In this document: positions 24,457 to 36,439 of the stretch, piece after piece
How positions within the stretch are numbered: the stretch's first letter is position 1
How the letters are laid out: each line of letters starts with the position of its first letter
NCBI GenBank assembly: GCA_003254885.1
Contig: QANT01005630.1
Location: 38,967 to 102,966 of the forward strand
Reading direction: 5' to 3'
Origin: Purshia tridentata
Lineage: Eukaryota; Streptophyta; Magnoliopsida; Rosales; Rosaceae
DNA length: 64,000 nt
Made by a program: the position numbers and the translations under genes
Notes under the pieces: generated by a model
Seen by the model: the letters and a program-made list of their open reading frames with translations, nothing else
The model's database searches: none
Told to the model about the DNA's origin: nothing

Positions 24457-26432
24457 TCACGTTGCTTTATTAGCAAGAAACAAGCAAACTACAGTGCAGT
24501 CATCAATCCTAGAAGCAGGGAATTTCTTTCTCCATGCGGCGGTGGCGGCCTCAATCACTGTCTGTGCAGCTGCCTCTGCACTATCGGCTTCCCACACAAT
24601 GGATGCAACTTCAGTGTTACTTAGCACATCCCACACCTGCATATACCAACCCCAAACAAAATCACATAATTGGGATATCAAATGCAATTCATTGAAAGAA
24701 AACCTTACCCCATCAGTTGCAAGAACGATGAATTTATCTTGGGAAGTTAGGCGGCGATGGGAGACACTAGGGATGGCAATGACACCATGGTCTTTGAGCA
24801 CGTAATCCCCGAAAGCTCGGGACATGGCTAGGCCTGGGGAGTCTTCATGGGGAAGGCACACTCGATGAATTTGTGGCTCCTGCGTTAGTGCAACCACACG
24901 ACCATTGCACGCCCTTATTCGTTCTGCTTCACCTACATTAAAAACCCTTAATCATTTAATTTGTATTATGGGAATCCCATTTCGCCAAACAAACGCTAGA
25001 AAAGAAAATAAAAGAAAAACATTCAGATAGCAGTTGGCTAGAGAAAAATGTTCTTGTTCTTACTAGGTAAACCGGGCTTTTGATCAGTGGTTAATTGAAT
25101 GCCCTCAATTCCATTCTCAGTAACTGTTCCTAGAACTGCCCTTGAGTCCCCCAGATTGGCTATAAAAAGATCCTGACCCTGTTTGATTTTAAAATTAAAT
25201 CCAAGAAAAGGCAAAAAATATATATATAAATTTTGTTCCATCATAAATGTCTTTTTACCTGTCTTATGACAACAACAGCAGTGGTTCCACTACAAGAGCA
25301 GTCCAAATTTTCTTGAAGCTCAATTGCTTTGTCCATGACTTTGAAGGAACTAACAAATGCTTCTTTCCATCTATTGAACCTTAATATTATGTCCATGTCA
25401 TTGACATCACCATCCTCTGCTACTGCAGTGACTGGTGGAAGAGCTTTCATTCGGCTTTTTATGAGCGCTGGCAGGTGGTTTCTCACAATCTCACTCACTA
25501 TGTGACCATTCTTTCCATGCCCATCAAAAACTCCACACAAAGCTGAATCTTTCTTCCCACGGCCCTAATGAAAACAGAAAAAAAAAAAAAAAAAANAAAA
25601 AAAAAAAAAAAAAAAAAAAAATGAGAGGGAAAAAAAAAAAGAGGTCTAAGGTATATAGTCCACAATAACAAATATATCAAACCCAGATTATGCAAACATG
25701 TTATATTAAGACCGGCCTTGAGATTCTGAGATCCGATGTGAAACAAAAAAATGGGCCCCTCGATTTTCATGCATATTAGTTGAATTATAATAGTATACAA
25801 GGACTGTATGAGGACGGTATGAAATTTTAATTTTTTTGAGCTTTTAAAATATTACCAAATTAAAATTGTCGAAATTTGTTAAAAGTTTTAATTAGTTGAA
25901 TCCAAATTTATAATGAAATAGAAATTTTATTACTTTAAACTCTCGAACTTTAATTGCGGTAAGGAGCCTATAAAATTTGGTGCCCTCAATGGAGGTCGTG
26001 GCGATTGCCTCATTTGCCAAAGCCGGCTGTGATTATATTGAATACGACTCAATTGGGTTATGCTAGGTTATATTGAAGATGTTTTGAAATGGAATAAAGT
26101 TGACATGTCAGAATTCATTAAGGAACTGATGAATGTTTTTTATTTTTCTAAGAAAACAATCATTTAGTCTATGTATGAAGCAAAATCTACCTTAAACAAA
26201 ATATGGGTTTGATGAAGACCTACAAGAACAAACAGAGAACCTACTAACAAACCTGGAAAAGAATAGCAGTATCTTGGTTTAGTCCTTTGCTTCCTTCAAT
26301 AGAACAAAGAGAACCAAGTCTCTGAGTTCCTTTAGAATCCTTTTTCCCTTTAGAGAACTTTGCATTTTCATGGCCATCTTGAACCCTGCGACTCCTACGA
26401 GCTTTAGATGCAAAAGATATGCAGATTCCCAT
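24457..26432 (-). CDS. PP2C-family protein phosphatase
   Basis: Five exons in minus order: 26432-26253, 25564-25259, 25178-25064, 24932-24709, 24636-24457. They join in phase to give 334 residues. The start at 26432 yields MGICIS, an N-myristoylation-like sequence typical of this plant PP2C group; an in-frame ATG at 26498 would bury it. The motifs come in family order: NQDTAILFQ, CGVFDGHG (FDGHG at 73-77, metal-binding Asp/Gly), CSGTTAVVV, LFIANLGDSRAVL, LAMSRAFGDYVLK, FIVLATDGVWDVLSN and the final DDCTVVCLFL. These Mg/Mn-dependent Ser/Thr phosphatases often act in stress and hormone signalling; the target is unknown. All metal-ligand motifs are present. Intron 1 (688 bp) holds a poly(A) run with one N at 25596 and a possible transposon remnant. 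Confidence 0.93.
25579..26030. repeat. Poly(A) tract and possible transposon remnant in PP2C intron 1
   Basis: From about 25578 to 25620 the + strand is nearly pure A with one N at 25596. Beyond it a segment opens with GACCGGCCTTGAGATTC (about 25710) and ends near 26030 with AAAGCCGGCTG. The GC-rich, roughly complementary CCGGC ends around an AT-rich middle suggest an old non-autonomous element. No clean target duplication was found, so the call is tentative. Confidence 0.35.
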
Positions 26433-28178
26433 TAAAACAGCCTTAGGGTTTTTCTGGTTTTCAATTCCAACTGCTCCTATGATCCAAAGATTGCTCAAGT
26501 GATCTCTTTAATCATGATCGAATATAACTATATAAGGACCACAAACCGCGCATGTTGGTGAAAATGATTAAGATAATGGGGAATATTGAAGTGTCTCCAA
26601 GGGAGCTGAAAGAGTTTCCAAGAATTCACGATAATATTAATTGGTTGATTATCCTCAATTATTTTAAGAGTTTGCAAGATATCACTTTAGGTGTGCATGC
26701 TTATTATAGAGTGCAAAAACTTGCTTATATTAGCCATTTATTTTTATATGCACCCCATGGAAATTAATACTAACCAGCTTAAGCCAGCTAGTTTTTTCTA
26801 ATAATGGTTGTATATACTTGTTATTTTTACTTCTCTTTATTACGTAATAACAGTTGTATATATATATATATATTTTTTTTTATTTATTATCTCACTACAT
26901 AATACAATTATATACACTTATTATATTTGTTTCTCTTATCACCTATGTGTTGCTTACCAAATAGAATGTAATTGAATTGAGAGAACTTGGAAGCAATGTT
27001 AACCTTGTTATCCCTTCCCCCACTCGTAAAAAAAAAAAAGATGAGTACGTTGACCCCTGGCTAACTTAATTGATGCATTTGAGAGAGAGAGAGAGAGAGA
27101 GAGAGAAGGTTGGTCCATGATAAATTGACAATAGGAAATAATTTGAATCTCTCAAATGTTTGGACAAGTTTATGAAAAGAAGTTCACAACAGTTGGTCAA
27201 ATTTAAAAAAGAATGCAATAAGCAATTGATTAGGTATATAATTCTAGCGTTATTATGTATTATATATGTATTGATGAGTGGAATTATGCTTTATACTTTA
27301 GTTTAATGTGCAAGCGATAAGCATGCACAAGTGGAAAACAAAATAAATCCGCATGCAATACGTCATGACTCATGCCGGCTCAACATGAGTGCCTGACCGG
27401 CTGACCCTATAATCTGTGGACTTCATTTTTTAAATAACTCTAGAGATAATCAAAAACTAAATTGGGTGATTAGGAATTTAGGACCATTCATCCAAGTTGA
27501 CTTCTCGACTTAAAATTTGTAGATGGAGAATGATTTTGGTTCCCTTTCCAATTTTTTGGGTTCTGCTGTTTCAAAAGTTCAATTGGCTAACCAATATATC
27601 GACTTAATTTCTGTTATCCCCCACTTATCAATACGTTGACTTTACGATTGGAAGCAACGTGTCATATGGTTTTATAAGAAAGCCAAATAATAGTCGACTA
27701 ATTTATTTCAAAAGGGAAAAAAACTTTAGCCTCACTCCAAAGGGCAGGCTTCTCCTTGTTGGAGGATTCAGTTTCAAAGCTTCTAAGCCTTCTATCATCA
27801 TATAATGTGTAGCATACTTGTGTCAGCAAGCTTTTCTTTTAATATAGTAGCATTAATATATTATAAGGGCTAAATTTGAAAAAAAAAATAAAAAAAATCA
27901 TATTTTTCCGGAACACATGTCAGACTTACAAGGTGTGGGCCGTGTGGAGTAGCAAAGTAGAAATTGAGATAAAATAACATTGAGATTCATATCTAGCAAT
28001 CCATTCAAAATGCCATGATAAAACAATTCATAATTTGTGCTGACAGATGGGATTAAGATCAAATTGGCTACTCATTCTCACTCAACTAGAGGTTCAAATC
28101 AACTTCAGTAAAACTACATACATATGAGACTTATAGATCAGAAGCAACACGACTTCAGCAAATCAATTGCTGATGTTC
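26433..28178. other. Intergenic; simple repeats, no gene
   Basis: The PP2C promoter side (26433 to about 27000) contains a TA tract at about 26859-26872. A (GA)13 tract lies at 27081-27106. The remainder is AT-rich, with no coding frame that I can support. From about 28080 it should be the 3' untranslated region of the MERIT40-like gene. Confidence 0.6.
27081..27106. repeat. (GA)13 microsatellite
   Basis: Uninterrupted GA dinucleotides in intergenic DNA between the PP2C and MERIT40-like genes. Confidence 0.95.
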
Positions 28179-29963
28179 TCATTGGCTGGATACAGGTATA
28201 CTATCTTCACCAGTCCCTGAGTCTGCTGGCAACTTTTTCGTGATAGACTTAGGTATGTCCAGGTGGTCTTGTGAGCAACGCTGCTGAGGGTGCGATAGCA
28301 GCACACACATGTGACGGAAGAGGATTCGTGCTAACCCCTGACCGCTCTCCAAGATGTAGCCCTCAAATTCGCTAACATGTTCCAGGGCATCGACAAGTGA
28401 ATCATAGACCTCCTGGGGGCAGTTGTCAGGTCCAGGCTTGTCATGAAGGTAAACTACATCTAGAGTGAACATTTTCTGGTTTACTGGCCATTGATGTTGT
28501 GGTCGTACAGATGATCTACAGTACATAAGAATCTAAGGCAAAGCATGTCAGGATTCAAAGATGGGGTAATAACTAAAGAAATTTCAATGTCATGGAAGCA
28601 ACAAGATAATCATTATCATTTGGTAGGTTCCAAACTTGCATCAATATATAGGTCTGGATGAACAAATGTAATAATACGTAAAAAGTGAAGCCAACAAAAC
28701 TTACCACCCTCAAAATTCTGTTTTGAGCACGAGATTTTTTTGCTTCATGAGCTGCTACTCGGAATAGACTGGTAACATCTGCATTACCAGAAGATGAAGT
28801 GGCAGTGAGTCCACGAAGTGCAGCAATTGCAGGCTCGACTTCACTGCTAAACTCTTTCCGAAGCTTCAAAATAACAAAGGAGCAGGAAAAAAAAAAAGTT
28901 CCAAATCAATTACAGAAACTCAAATCAAACACAAAGACAGAATGGATAATTGCAAAAGATTTTCTCTACACTGAATAAATATTCATCACTAAGGGGGGTA
29001 TTTGCATTATAATGGTGTATTTCAAGCATCAAATGCATATCAACACAGGGTGCTGCACTCCATAAAGTAAGTGTAGGAACAAAGAAAAGTAGACTAAAAA
29101 ATTTTTGGAACAACCAATTAAAAGTTGCAGTTTATGAGCCTGCATCACATATGCTTCAAGCTAGAAAACACGTCCTGTCAATCTAGTAAAACATGGCAAG
29201 TGATATTAGATTGACCTATATCCTTTTTATTTCTTATTTTAGATCCAATCAAGGTCCCAAATCTTGTTAATAGTTAGTAAAGGAATTGTACTCACCCACA
29301 TTCAGTAGAAACGACCAATTTTTTCAACATTTTTGACCTTGTAATTAGGTACACTGATCTGCTTCAAAGTAATGACTTAAACTAATTTTTCATTCGTCCA
29401 GCAACCACATATAGGTCATGCAATGGAATCTTACATTTCCTACATTTCCTCAGCTGCCAAGCACATTAAAAATGAAAATTAAATGAGAAATTGAAGCTGC
29501 CCATAAAGCTTATATATCACAGAAAACCATAAGACTATTATCCAAAGCGATAATCATGATTTCCAAAAACTCAAATAGGCAAAGACAAGAAGAAACAGAA
29601 GACCCAGAAATTCCTCTGCGGCCCTGATCGCACATTTTCTCGGAAACCGAACAGAAATAACGCAAAAAATAAAGAGATAGGAAATCAGAGAGAGAGACCC
29701 ACCCAAGAAGCGGACTTTCCAAGAGTGGCAAAGGCGAATCGGTGTTCTGGGTTGATGGTGAGCTTGGTGTTCATGAAGAGAAGGATGGCTTGCTTGATCG
29801 AGTCCAAGCGGGTCAACGGTCGCCCATTGGGACCCGTCGCTTTCATCTCCACCATCGACTCTGGGTCGACATCTATACAAAACAGTATGTCCTCGTTGCT
29901 TAGCCTCGTCGGTCTCAGCGTGTACCTGCTCGCACCCGATTGCTCTCCCCCTACTCCCTCCAT
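28179..29963 (-). CDS. MERIT40/BABAM1-like protein (BRISC and BRCA1-A complex member 1)
   Basis: Three exons in minus order: 29963-29703, 28863-28705, 28532-28179. They join in phase 0 to give 257 residues. The protein has the shape of a von Willebrand A-like fold: EDILFCIDVDPESMVEM holds the first strand and acidic motif, then LDSIKQAILLFMNTKL, HRFAFATLGKSASWL, SRAQNRILRVILMYCRSS, FTLDVVYLHDKPGPDN and FEGYILESGQGLARILFRHM. This matches plant proteins named BRISC and BRCA1-A complex member 1-like. In animals MERIT40 scaffolds BRCC36-containing K63-specific deubiquitinase complexes acting in DNA repair and immune signalling; the plant role is inferred. It is shorter than human MERIT40 (329 residues). 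It starts only 284 bp from the PITH gene's ATG, head to head. Confidence 0.85.
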
Positions 29964-30247
29964 CGCTCAACAAGCTCAGAGCTCAACTGCAAAGCGAAAG
30001 CAAAGCACAAAATATTGCGTACAACACGGTGCGTTTCATTAGCGTTTTGCAGTAAAGGACGCATATGTACTTTGAAACGGTGCGTTTTACTAGTTTATGC
30101 CGACACTGATACGGGGGCATTTTCGGCATTAGCCTAGTTTAATATACACTGAATAGCGACGGTTCGCACCTAGCTCCCAATTTCGGGTTGCTCCTATTTC
30201 TTCCTCTTTGTCTTTCTTCTCAGAAATTTGGTAATCGAGGAAAAGCG
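29964..30247. promoter_or_regulatory. Compact bidirectional promoter (MERIT40-like / PITH gene)
   Basis: Only 284 bp separate the two divergent start codons, so both promoters and leaders must share this DNA. It has no TATA box that I can see and contains ACGGTGCGTTT twice in the same orientation, at 30026-30036 and 30077-30087. This fits a TATA-less housekeeping bidirectional promoter. Confidence 0.65.
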
Positions 30248-33073
30248 ATGGCTTGCTTGCATGACCACAGCTGCGAAGATCATGATTGCTCCTCTGATTG
30301 GTCTCTCTACAAGCATATAGACCTTCCCAAGGTCCTCTTTCTGCCCTTTTTTTTTCTCAGCCTTAATTTTCCTCTTCCTATATGTGTTTACGTTAATAGT
30401 TACCACACTGTGGCTCAGTGTCTCTGCCTATGCTTGTGGGTTTCATTGTCTACTTGATCATTTTATGGTTATTTTGGCTTTATCTGAAAGTACCCAGATG
30501 GAAATCAGTTGAAAGAACAGTGACTTTAAGCTGAAATTATAAATATCACGCCCATTTTTCAGTGAGCACAATGTTTCTTATGTGTGGTTTCTTGATAGTA
30601 AAGAAAATTATTTAAATTATACTCTATACTGATGCTGTGGATGACTATATGAGGAGTAATTGATGATTATTTATGTGGGGTGATTGATACGTTACTTCGA
30701 ACTTTGTTATTTGTGAATGCCCATATTACATTTGAGCTCTCCTTTGCTGATTGAATGTTGCCTGATGCCACTTTCAACTGAATTTTCTTTTGAATATATA
30801 TCATCAATATTTACCAAGATTTTCCTTGACAAAATGCCGTTTTCGTTTTCCCTTTTTAAGGTTTCCGCTTTAAATGAGGCTGTTTCAGGAAGCGTCAGGT
30901 CAGTTTTTAAAGCTTGGGAGCAACGGCTGAATTCTTCTGGGGTAATGAGCCCTTCTATATACCTTTCTGTTTTTGCTTCTTTAGAGTGGTGTGTTGAACA
31001 TTTTCCTGTGAGCAGAACATGTAGAGTTTGGCAAACATTATTACTAGACGTCAATAAATTAATAATCCAAACTTCTAAAAAACTGGGAATACAGCACACG
31101 GGGTATTGATTGAGATATGGTTCAAGTTTACCATATATTTTGGCAGTGATTATGTTCAATTGCTAAGCATATGTAGCCTCATTTGATTCTCTTTTCTGCA
31201 ACAGGAACACTTGGAGAGCAATGAGGGTGATCCTGAGTTACTTGTTTTCATTCCGTGAGTGACTACTTCTGTTGTTTTATGTTTTATCTTCAAACACAAG
31301 TTCAAACTCATGTTTATGAGAAATAGAAAATTAACATTAGGAATCATTCATAAGTTGAGACCAGAATTTTAGATTCATTGGTTGAGTAAGGTCTGGTAAC
31401 CTGTGAGTGAGTTCTTAGATCTCCATAGTCTGGTCTGTATGAATTTGAGTAAGGGACTCAACCTTATTAGCATCCCCAGGTTCATCCAAAACATAATACT
31501 TATTGTTGTATCATTATTGTAGTCATGACATTCCTTCTTGTATCTGAAATAGATCATCATTTCTAAGAACCTGTATGAGTTAAAAGTCATGATGCTGAGT
31601 GATATCGGTCATCTTTATTTATTTTTTTCCAGGAAACTTTTTACTGCTTGTTTTCTGCTATATATAATGTTTAACATAGCTGTACTTACCATTTAGTTGG
31701 AATTTTGAGAGATTTGATTAGAATCTACCATTTGACATCAGATTTGAATTGAGTTATTGTGTTTTGCAGATTTACATCAGATGTCAAGATCAAGAGCATA
31801 TCAATTGTTGGTGGTGTTGATGGAACAAGTCCTTCCAAGATGAGGGTGTAAGTGACCTTTAATAGTTTCTACCTGAGGCATGGCTTTCTTATATTGGTGT
31901 CATTAAAAACTTATAATAATCATGGGCAATCTTATCTTAATGTAATGCCATTCCTTGCATCTATTTTTAATTTGTTTGGAAAAACTAAAACACAAGACTG
32001 CATTGCGTAAATTAGGTTCATCAACAAAGAGGGCATTGACTTTTCAGATGCTCAAGGAATGCAAGCTATTCAGGTATTGCTTTCATCTTAGCTTGTTGGA
32101 GAGTTAGTTCAAAAATTCAACATTTCAGCTCTGTAACATGTGTTCTTGTTGTTTTAAGGAGTGGGATTTGGTTGAAAATTTTCAAGGAGTGCTGGAGTAC
32201 CAGACAAGGTATTTATTCCTTGCCTTCCCTACTGCTGCATAAACCATCTTGCTTAATCTTGAGAACATGAAATATTTATAAGTTGAGAGCAATGGACATT
32301 TTATTTTAATTCAAATTGAGAGCAGTGAAGGTATGCATCTTTTGGTGTATGCATACTTTTTCCTTATTGTAATAATATAGCTTAACAAGTTGAGTGCCAC
32401 TAAAAATAAGAATTTTCCATTTGTTTCATTTGAGTATTATTTTACCTTCAACTATCCTTTTTCTGATATTACATTTCTCCATAATTAGATATTCCAAATT
32501 TCAAAACGTGGCCAGTATCACATTGCATTTTCCTGATAATTTTGGTGGTGATACAACTAAGATAGAGTACATTGGCTTTAAGGGTGAAGCTACTCAGGTA
32601 ATTCTAGTCCATAAGAGCAGATTTTGTTCTATTAGTCTTGCAGATGATACATTTTATTGTATATTTTTATTTTTGGGTCTGAAATACATTTTCTTGTCTA
32701 TGATGAACAGTTGAAGAGGGATGTTGTGGCAACAATTGTTTATGAAATTAGGCCAAATCCTTCTGATCACAAGTAAGTTTTGGTTATCCTAATCGAATGT
32801 TAATTGGTATCTTTCAAAGAAATGCTCATTTGCTCTTTATCTTGATATAATTATCAGCCCATGCACTTCTTTAGCTTGTGGGTTTATCAATAGAACTCCA
32901 TATAATGCTATATTAATGCTTTCATTTTTCAGGGCAAAAAAGAAAAAAAAAGAAAAGAGATAAAAGAGACCGTATATTAATGCTGTTTACTTCTGTATAA
33001 CTTCCATGTTCTTTCAAATGTGCTTGTTTGTAGGACAAAGGCTGAAGGTGGGGGTCTTTCACATGTGGAATGA
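30248..33073 (+). CDS. PITH-domain protein (PITHD1/TXNL1 C-terminal type)
   Basis: Nine exons: 30248-30331, 30861-30941, 31205-31254, 31770-31847, 32016-32073, 32159-32208, 32489-32597, 32711-32772, 33034-33073. All phases agree and give 203 residues, close to animal PITHD1 (211). The N-terminus is Cys/His-rich (MACLHDHSCEDHDCSSDWSL), then comes the PITH beta-sandwich: LYKHIDLPKVSALNEAV, PELLVFIPFTSDVKIKSISI, FINKEGIDFSDAQ, VLEYQTRYSKFQNVASITLH and FGGDTTKIEYIGFKGEAT, ending GGGLSHVE. There is no thioredoxin domain, unlike TXNL1. The PITH domain is known to bind the 26S proteasome in TXNL1; the function of stand-alone plant PITH proteins is not established. Confidence 0.93.
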
Positions 33074-33481
33074 GGAAGTCATGCTAACTGTGACCTATTG
33101 TGCTTCAATACTCTTGTATAGTGATAATGTGAGCACAAGGAACTGCTTGACTTGTTGTCACAATTCTTTTATTTGTGGCATCATTTATTTTCCTTTTATG
33201 GTTGGACAATGTTACTTAAGTCTGCAATGGAACATGTTGGTATAGTTAGGGCTTGTGTTATTACTTCAGTTCTACCTCACAACTCTGACTATTATGTTGT
33301 TGGATTTAAGTATACAAATTTGTTAAATAATTTTTTTTTTCATGAATCTGATGAGCTCTTTTCCACACCCAGATAATGAAATCCATTAATCGGGAGGTTA
33401 ATGATAGAATTTATAATTTCAAACATTCACTGAATCCCTTCCGTGCTAATAGTAAAATCATTCTCTTTGTTTTGAACTAGA
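33074..33481. other. 3' region of the PITH gene
   Basis: It is AT-rich and probably holds the 3' untranslated region of the PITH gene. The overlapping frames of 74-79 codons have no recognisable domain. It ends at the target duplication of the MITE that starts at 33491. Confidence 0.5.
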
Positions 33482-33904
33482 TTCAATTATGAAAAATATT
33501 TGGGTCACCTTACCCTTTAAAATTATAATTTCGGCAATGTTGACGTATAATCGGAACCCTTCATATTTTAGATCACTTATTATAGATCATCTATGCAAAA
33601 AATCAACTTAATTGAAAATCATTTAGTTATAGAAACATTGTCCATTAAATAGAAAAAATCTAACGGTTTTGTAAAAAAATCACTATTTAATCCAAAACCA
33701 TTTATTTTTTCTATTTAATTGACAATAATTATATAACCAAATGATTTTCGATTGAGTTGATTTTTTGCATAATTGATCTATAATAAGTGATCTAAAATAT
33801 GAACGGTTCCGATCATGCATTGGCATTGTCAAAATTATAATTTAGAGGAGTGGAGTGACCTTAAAGTCCCCCAAGAGGTGACCCAAAAATTGTTCTTCAA
33901 TTAT
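33482..33904. mobile_element. Mutator-type MITE (405 bp) with perfect 9-bp target duplication
   Basis: The direct repeat TTCAATTAT flanks the element at 33482-33490 and 33896-33904. The element (33491-33895) begins GAAAAATATTTGGGTCACC, and its other end reads GAACAATTTTTGGGTCACC when reverse-complemented: 16 of 19 bases match. Nearly the whole element folds back on itself. The left arm ATCGGAACCCTTCATATTTT pairs with right-arm AAAATATGAACGGTTCCGAT, and the inner AT-rich arms continue to a loop near 33690. A 9-bp duplication plus long inverted repeats fits a non-autonomous Mutator-like element. No protein is encoded. Confidence 0.85.
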
Positions 33905-34682
33905 TATTTAGGCCGAGTCCAATACATCCCCAAAAAGAAGCCCAACCCATGTTTTTGGGCCTGATCGTCGAGAGGTTACCGTAAGCACGTGTGGTCTCTC
34001 ATCTCACCCTTCACAAAGCCCGCTTCTATCTCGTAGTCGCTGGCGTCTCTCACTCTGTGCAAGCACGTCAAGCTAGGGTTTTAGCGACTCACATTTTCTC
34101 ACAAGAGTAGTACTCACCATCTAAAGGTTAGCTCTTCTAAACTCTAATTCGTTTTGGGTATTGTTCTTTTACTATTCTGTCTTTGTTTCCGTGACTAGAG
34201 TGCATTCGTTCGAAATTTCTCAAAATTCTGGATAGCTCTGAACAAGTTGTCGTCGAGTCTCAGAGTTCGAACTTTGTAGAATAATATTGGGCTCTGTTTG
34301 CATAAGTTAATGTTCCACCTGAATTTTTTGTCTCTTTGAAGATTGAAACTCTAAAAACTGAGTAATTACAGTTGATTTCAATTTTTGCCATTTTTTCTTT
34401 TCTCTTTATGCTATGTTTGGTGGCTGAGAAAGCCGTGGAACAGATATTCTGGAACAAAAGTTTCCCATTTCTAATTTCATGTTTTATCTTGTTTTCATTA
34501 TTCACAAACTGATTTAGTCTGGTTATTAAGCCCAAGTACGTGGATCAAACTCTACTGAACGGAGTGTGTTGTTTTCTGCAGTTCCAATTGTTGAGTCATT
34601 TGTTCTTAAAACTTTCCGTTATGTGTTTTTCTTTTTGTCAATTCTGAGTAATGTAATATGGAATGCAGTTTGAATTCATAAG
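33905..34682 (+). promoter_or_regulatory. Promoter and leader of the DUF1764 gene
   Basis: TGGGCC at about 33957 and the telo-box-like TAGGGTTTTA at 34074-34083 lie upstream of a probable first exon ending near 34128 (CTAAAG/GTTAGC). A leader intron would then run to the acceptor AATGCAG at about 34668, just before the ATG at 34683. Site II and telo-box pairs are typical of plant ribosome-biogenesis and translation genes. The intron is inferred from consensus only. Confidence 0.5.
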
Positions 34683-35063
34683 ATGGCGAAAAAGAGTAGA
34701 TCAAAAACTCCTAAAGAGGTACAAGAAAACACTGTTGTTGTAGAAGAGGAAAAGCCCTCATCTTCGGAGAAAAAGCCTACTTCTGAGATTGATGAAATAT
34801 TTGCCGGGAAGAAGAGGAAGAAACCTGAAACAGAAAAGGCTGAAAAACCAAATGAAGATGCAATTGAAAAACCCAAAAAGTTGAAGAGAAAGAAGAAAAA
34901 AGGTATAGGGTCTAAAGATGGTGGATTTGTGGACGTGCCTTCTAAGTCGAAAAAGAGGACACAGGAAGGCCTTGCTATTTATACTGAAGAAGAGTTGGGT
35001 CTTAATAAATCAGATGCTGGAGGCACCCCGCTTTGTCCATTTGATTGTTCTTGTTGCTTCTGA
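34683..35063 (+). CDS. DUF1764 family protein
   Basis: A single coding exon of 126 residues. It is very Lys/Glu-rich: a Ser/Thr/Lys start (MAKKSRSKTPKEVQ), the family motif EIDEIFAGKKRKKPE at about 37-51, a run of basic clusters (KPKKLKRKKKKG), and the conserved end EGLAIYTEEELGLNKSDAGG, TPLCPFDCSCCF with four closely spaced Cys residues. This combination is diagnostic of DUF1764, a eukaryote-wide family without an assigned function. The basic stretches would direct it to nucleus or nucleolus (inference), and the Cys-rich tail could bind metal (inference). Full length for the family. Confidence 0.92.
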   Translation: MAKKSRSKTPKEVQENTVVVEEEKPSSSEKKPTSEIDEIFAGKKRKKPETEKAEKPNEDAIEKPKKLKRKKKKGIGSKDGGFVDVPSKSKKRTQEGLAIYTEEELGLNKSDAGGTPLCPFDCSCCF

Positions 35064-36439
35064 GGGTACCTGCAAATCTGAGGTTTTGTTGTCTTGAAGA
35101 GTTTGTGCTTTCAATTTGAGGATAGCTTAGTGTAGCTTTTGGCTTTCTTGATGTACACCAGAACCTGATTACATGAATTATGATGTTATTCAATCTGTGT
35201 CAGCTTATAAATCTCCTTTGTTTCCCCGATGATTAGTTAAGTTTAAATCAATACTACTGGCCAAAAACAGTTCTAATCAATACTATTTAGTATTTGAGGC
35301 CAAATAAAAGAAAGAGTCTTGAGGAAGATTTGTTGCAGTTACACTTTTCTCACCTTAGTCTGTCTCTGATGATCACAGATTAAAGTCGTGTTTATATCTA
35401 GAAATTCTACTACACAATGACATAAGAAATTTCCATTTAGGTATTTATTCTGCATTGCCTCAGTTGTGGTATGTCCCCAAAATATCAATGCTGGCAAGTT
35501 AATCCCTCTAACAAAATTCGTAAGCAGCCTTTTGTGAGAATGCGTTATCGAATTGGTTCCCATAAAAGATTATAGGCGACTTGTTGATTTGATATTGTTG
35601 GTGACTGATACTGATTGCATTTTCTATTGACTAGTAATTACAAAATCCTCACGTAAATTCCATTTTTACTGAACAAAAGTAAATGGCCTTACACTTCTCT
35701 TTTATCTTGAAGTTTAAAAATTTTTCCTTTTGGAATTTATGCCATTATTGTTCAACTTGACTGATGATTACCGTCGAAGTTCAGCATTGACGTCATGGCG
35801 AATGTGGAGTAAGACATTTGACATTATGGATTTCTATCTATAAACCGATTTCTTTTTAATGGTGCACACTGGCGACTCATTTCAGTTCAAAGATGTGCAT
35901 AGAGATCCATAGCAAAAACTATAATTATGGCATCCCAAGAAAAAGAAAGAAAAGAAACACAATTGAAACTCAAATTTTGCTTTCATCCATTCAATTTGCG
36001 AGTACATTACAAGAATTCCATAAACAGATAGATTCTTTATGTTTTCAGTACAAGAAAGTTGTCGAGCAGACAAAAACAAATATTCATCGTCATCATCAGT
36101 CAGAAGCCTTCAAATCTTCACCAGTCAAATATGCAAATCTGCAACCATGAACAAAAATAGCTTTATAAGACCACTAAAATAACAGTTGGGAAAACGGCAA
36201 AATGACACAGAATCTTGCATACAGAACAAGGCCGCAAGGGATATGAAGAAACTTCAACATGACATCTCTAGGGGTAACATCTAATAACCAATGACCTTGA
36301 AGGCTTGTACAGATCTTCAAGCTAATGGGTTTTATCTTAGTACACTATATTTATGAGAGAACACTATACTACATCAAACATTATAACTGGAAGTTTTTCA
36401 TAATAGAATGTAGCCAAAAATTGTAGCATGAAACCAGAG
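35064..36439. other. 3' region of DUF1764 gene and intergenic DNA
   Basis: The first few hundred bases are probably the DUF1764 3' untranslated region. From about 35880 to 36440 there are frames of up to 85 codons on both strands, with low-complexity lysine or phenylalanine content and no recognisable family. This part may be the 3' end of the minus-strand unit whose TATA box is at 37158. Confidence 0.5.

Noticed and set aside
26433-26498. Upstream in-frame ATG for the PP2C gene
   Set aside because: The next ATG at 26432 gives MGICIS, the myristoylation-like start usual for this PP2C group; the extension shows no conserved residues.
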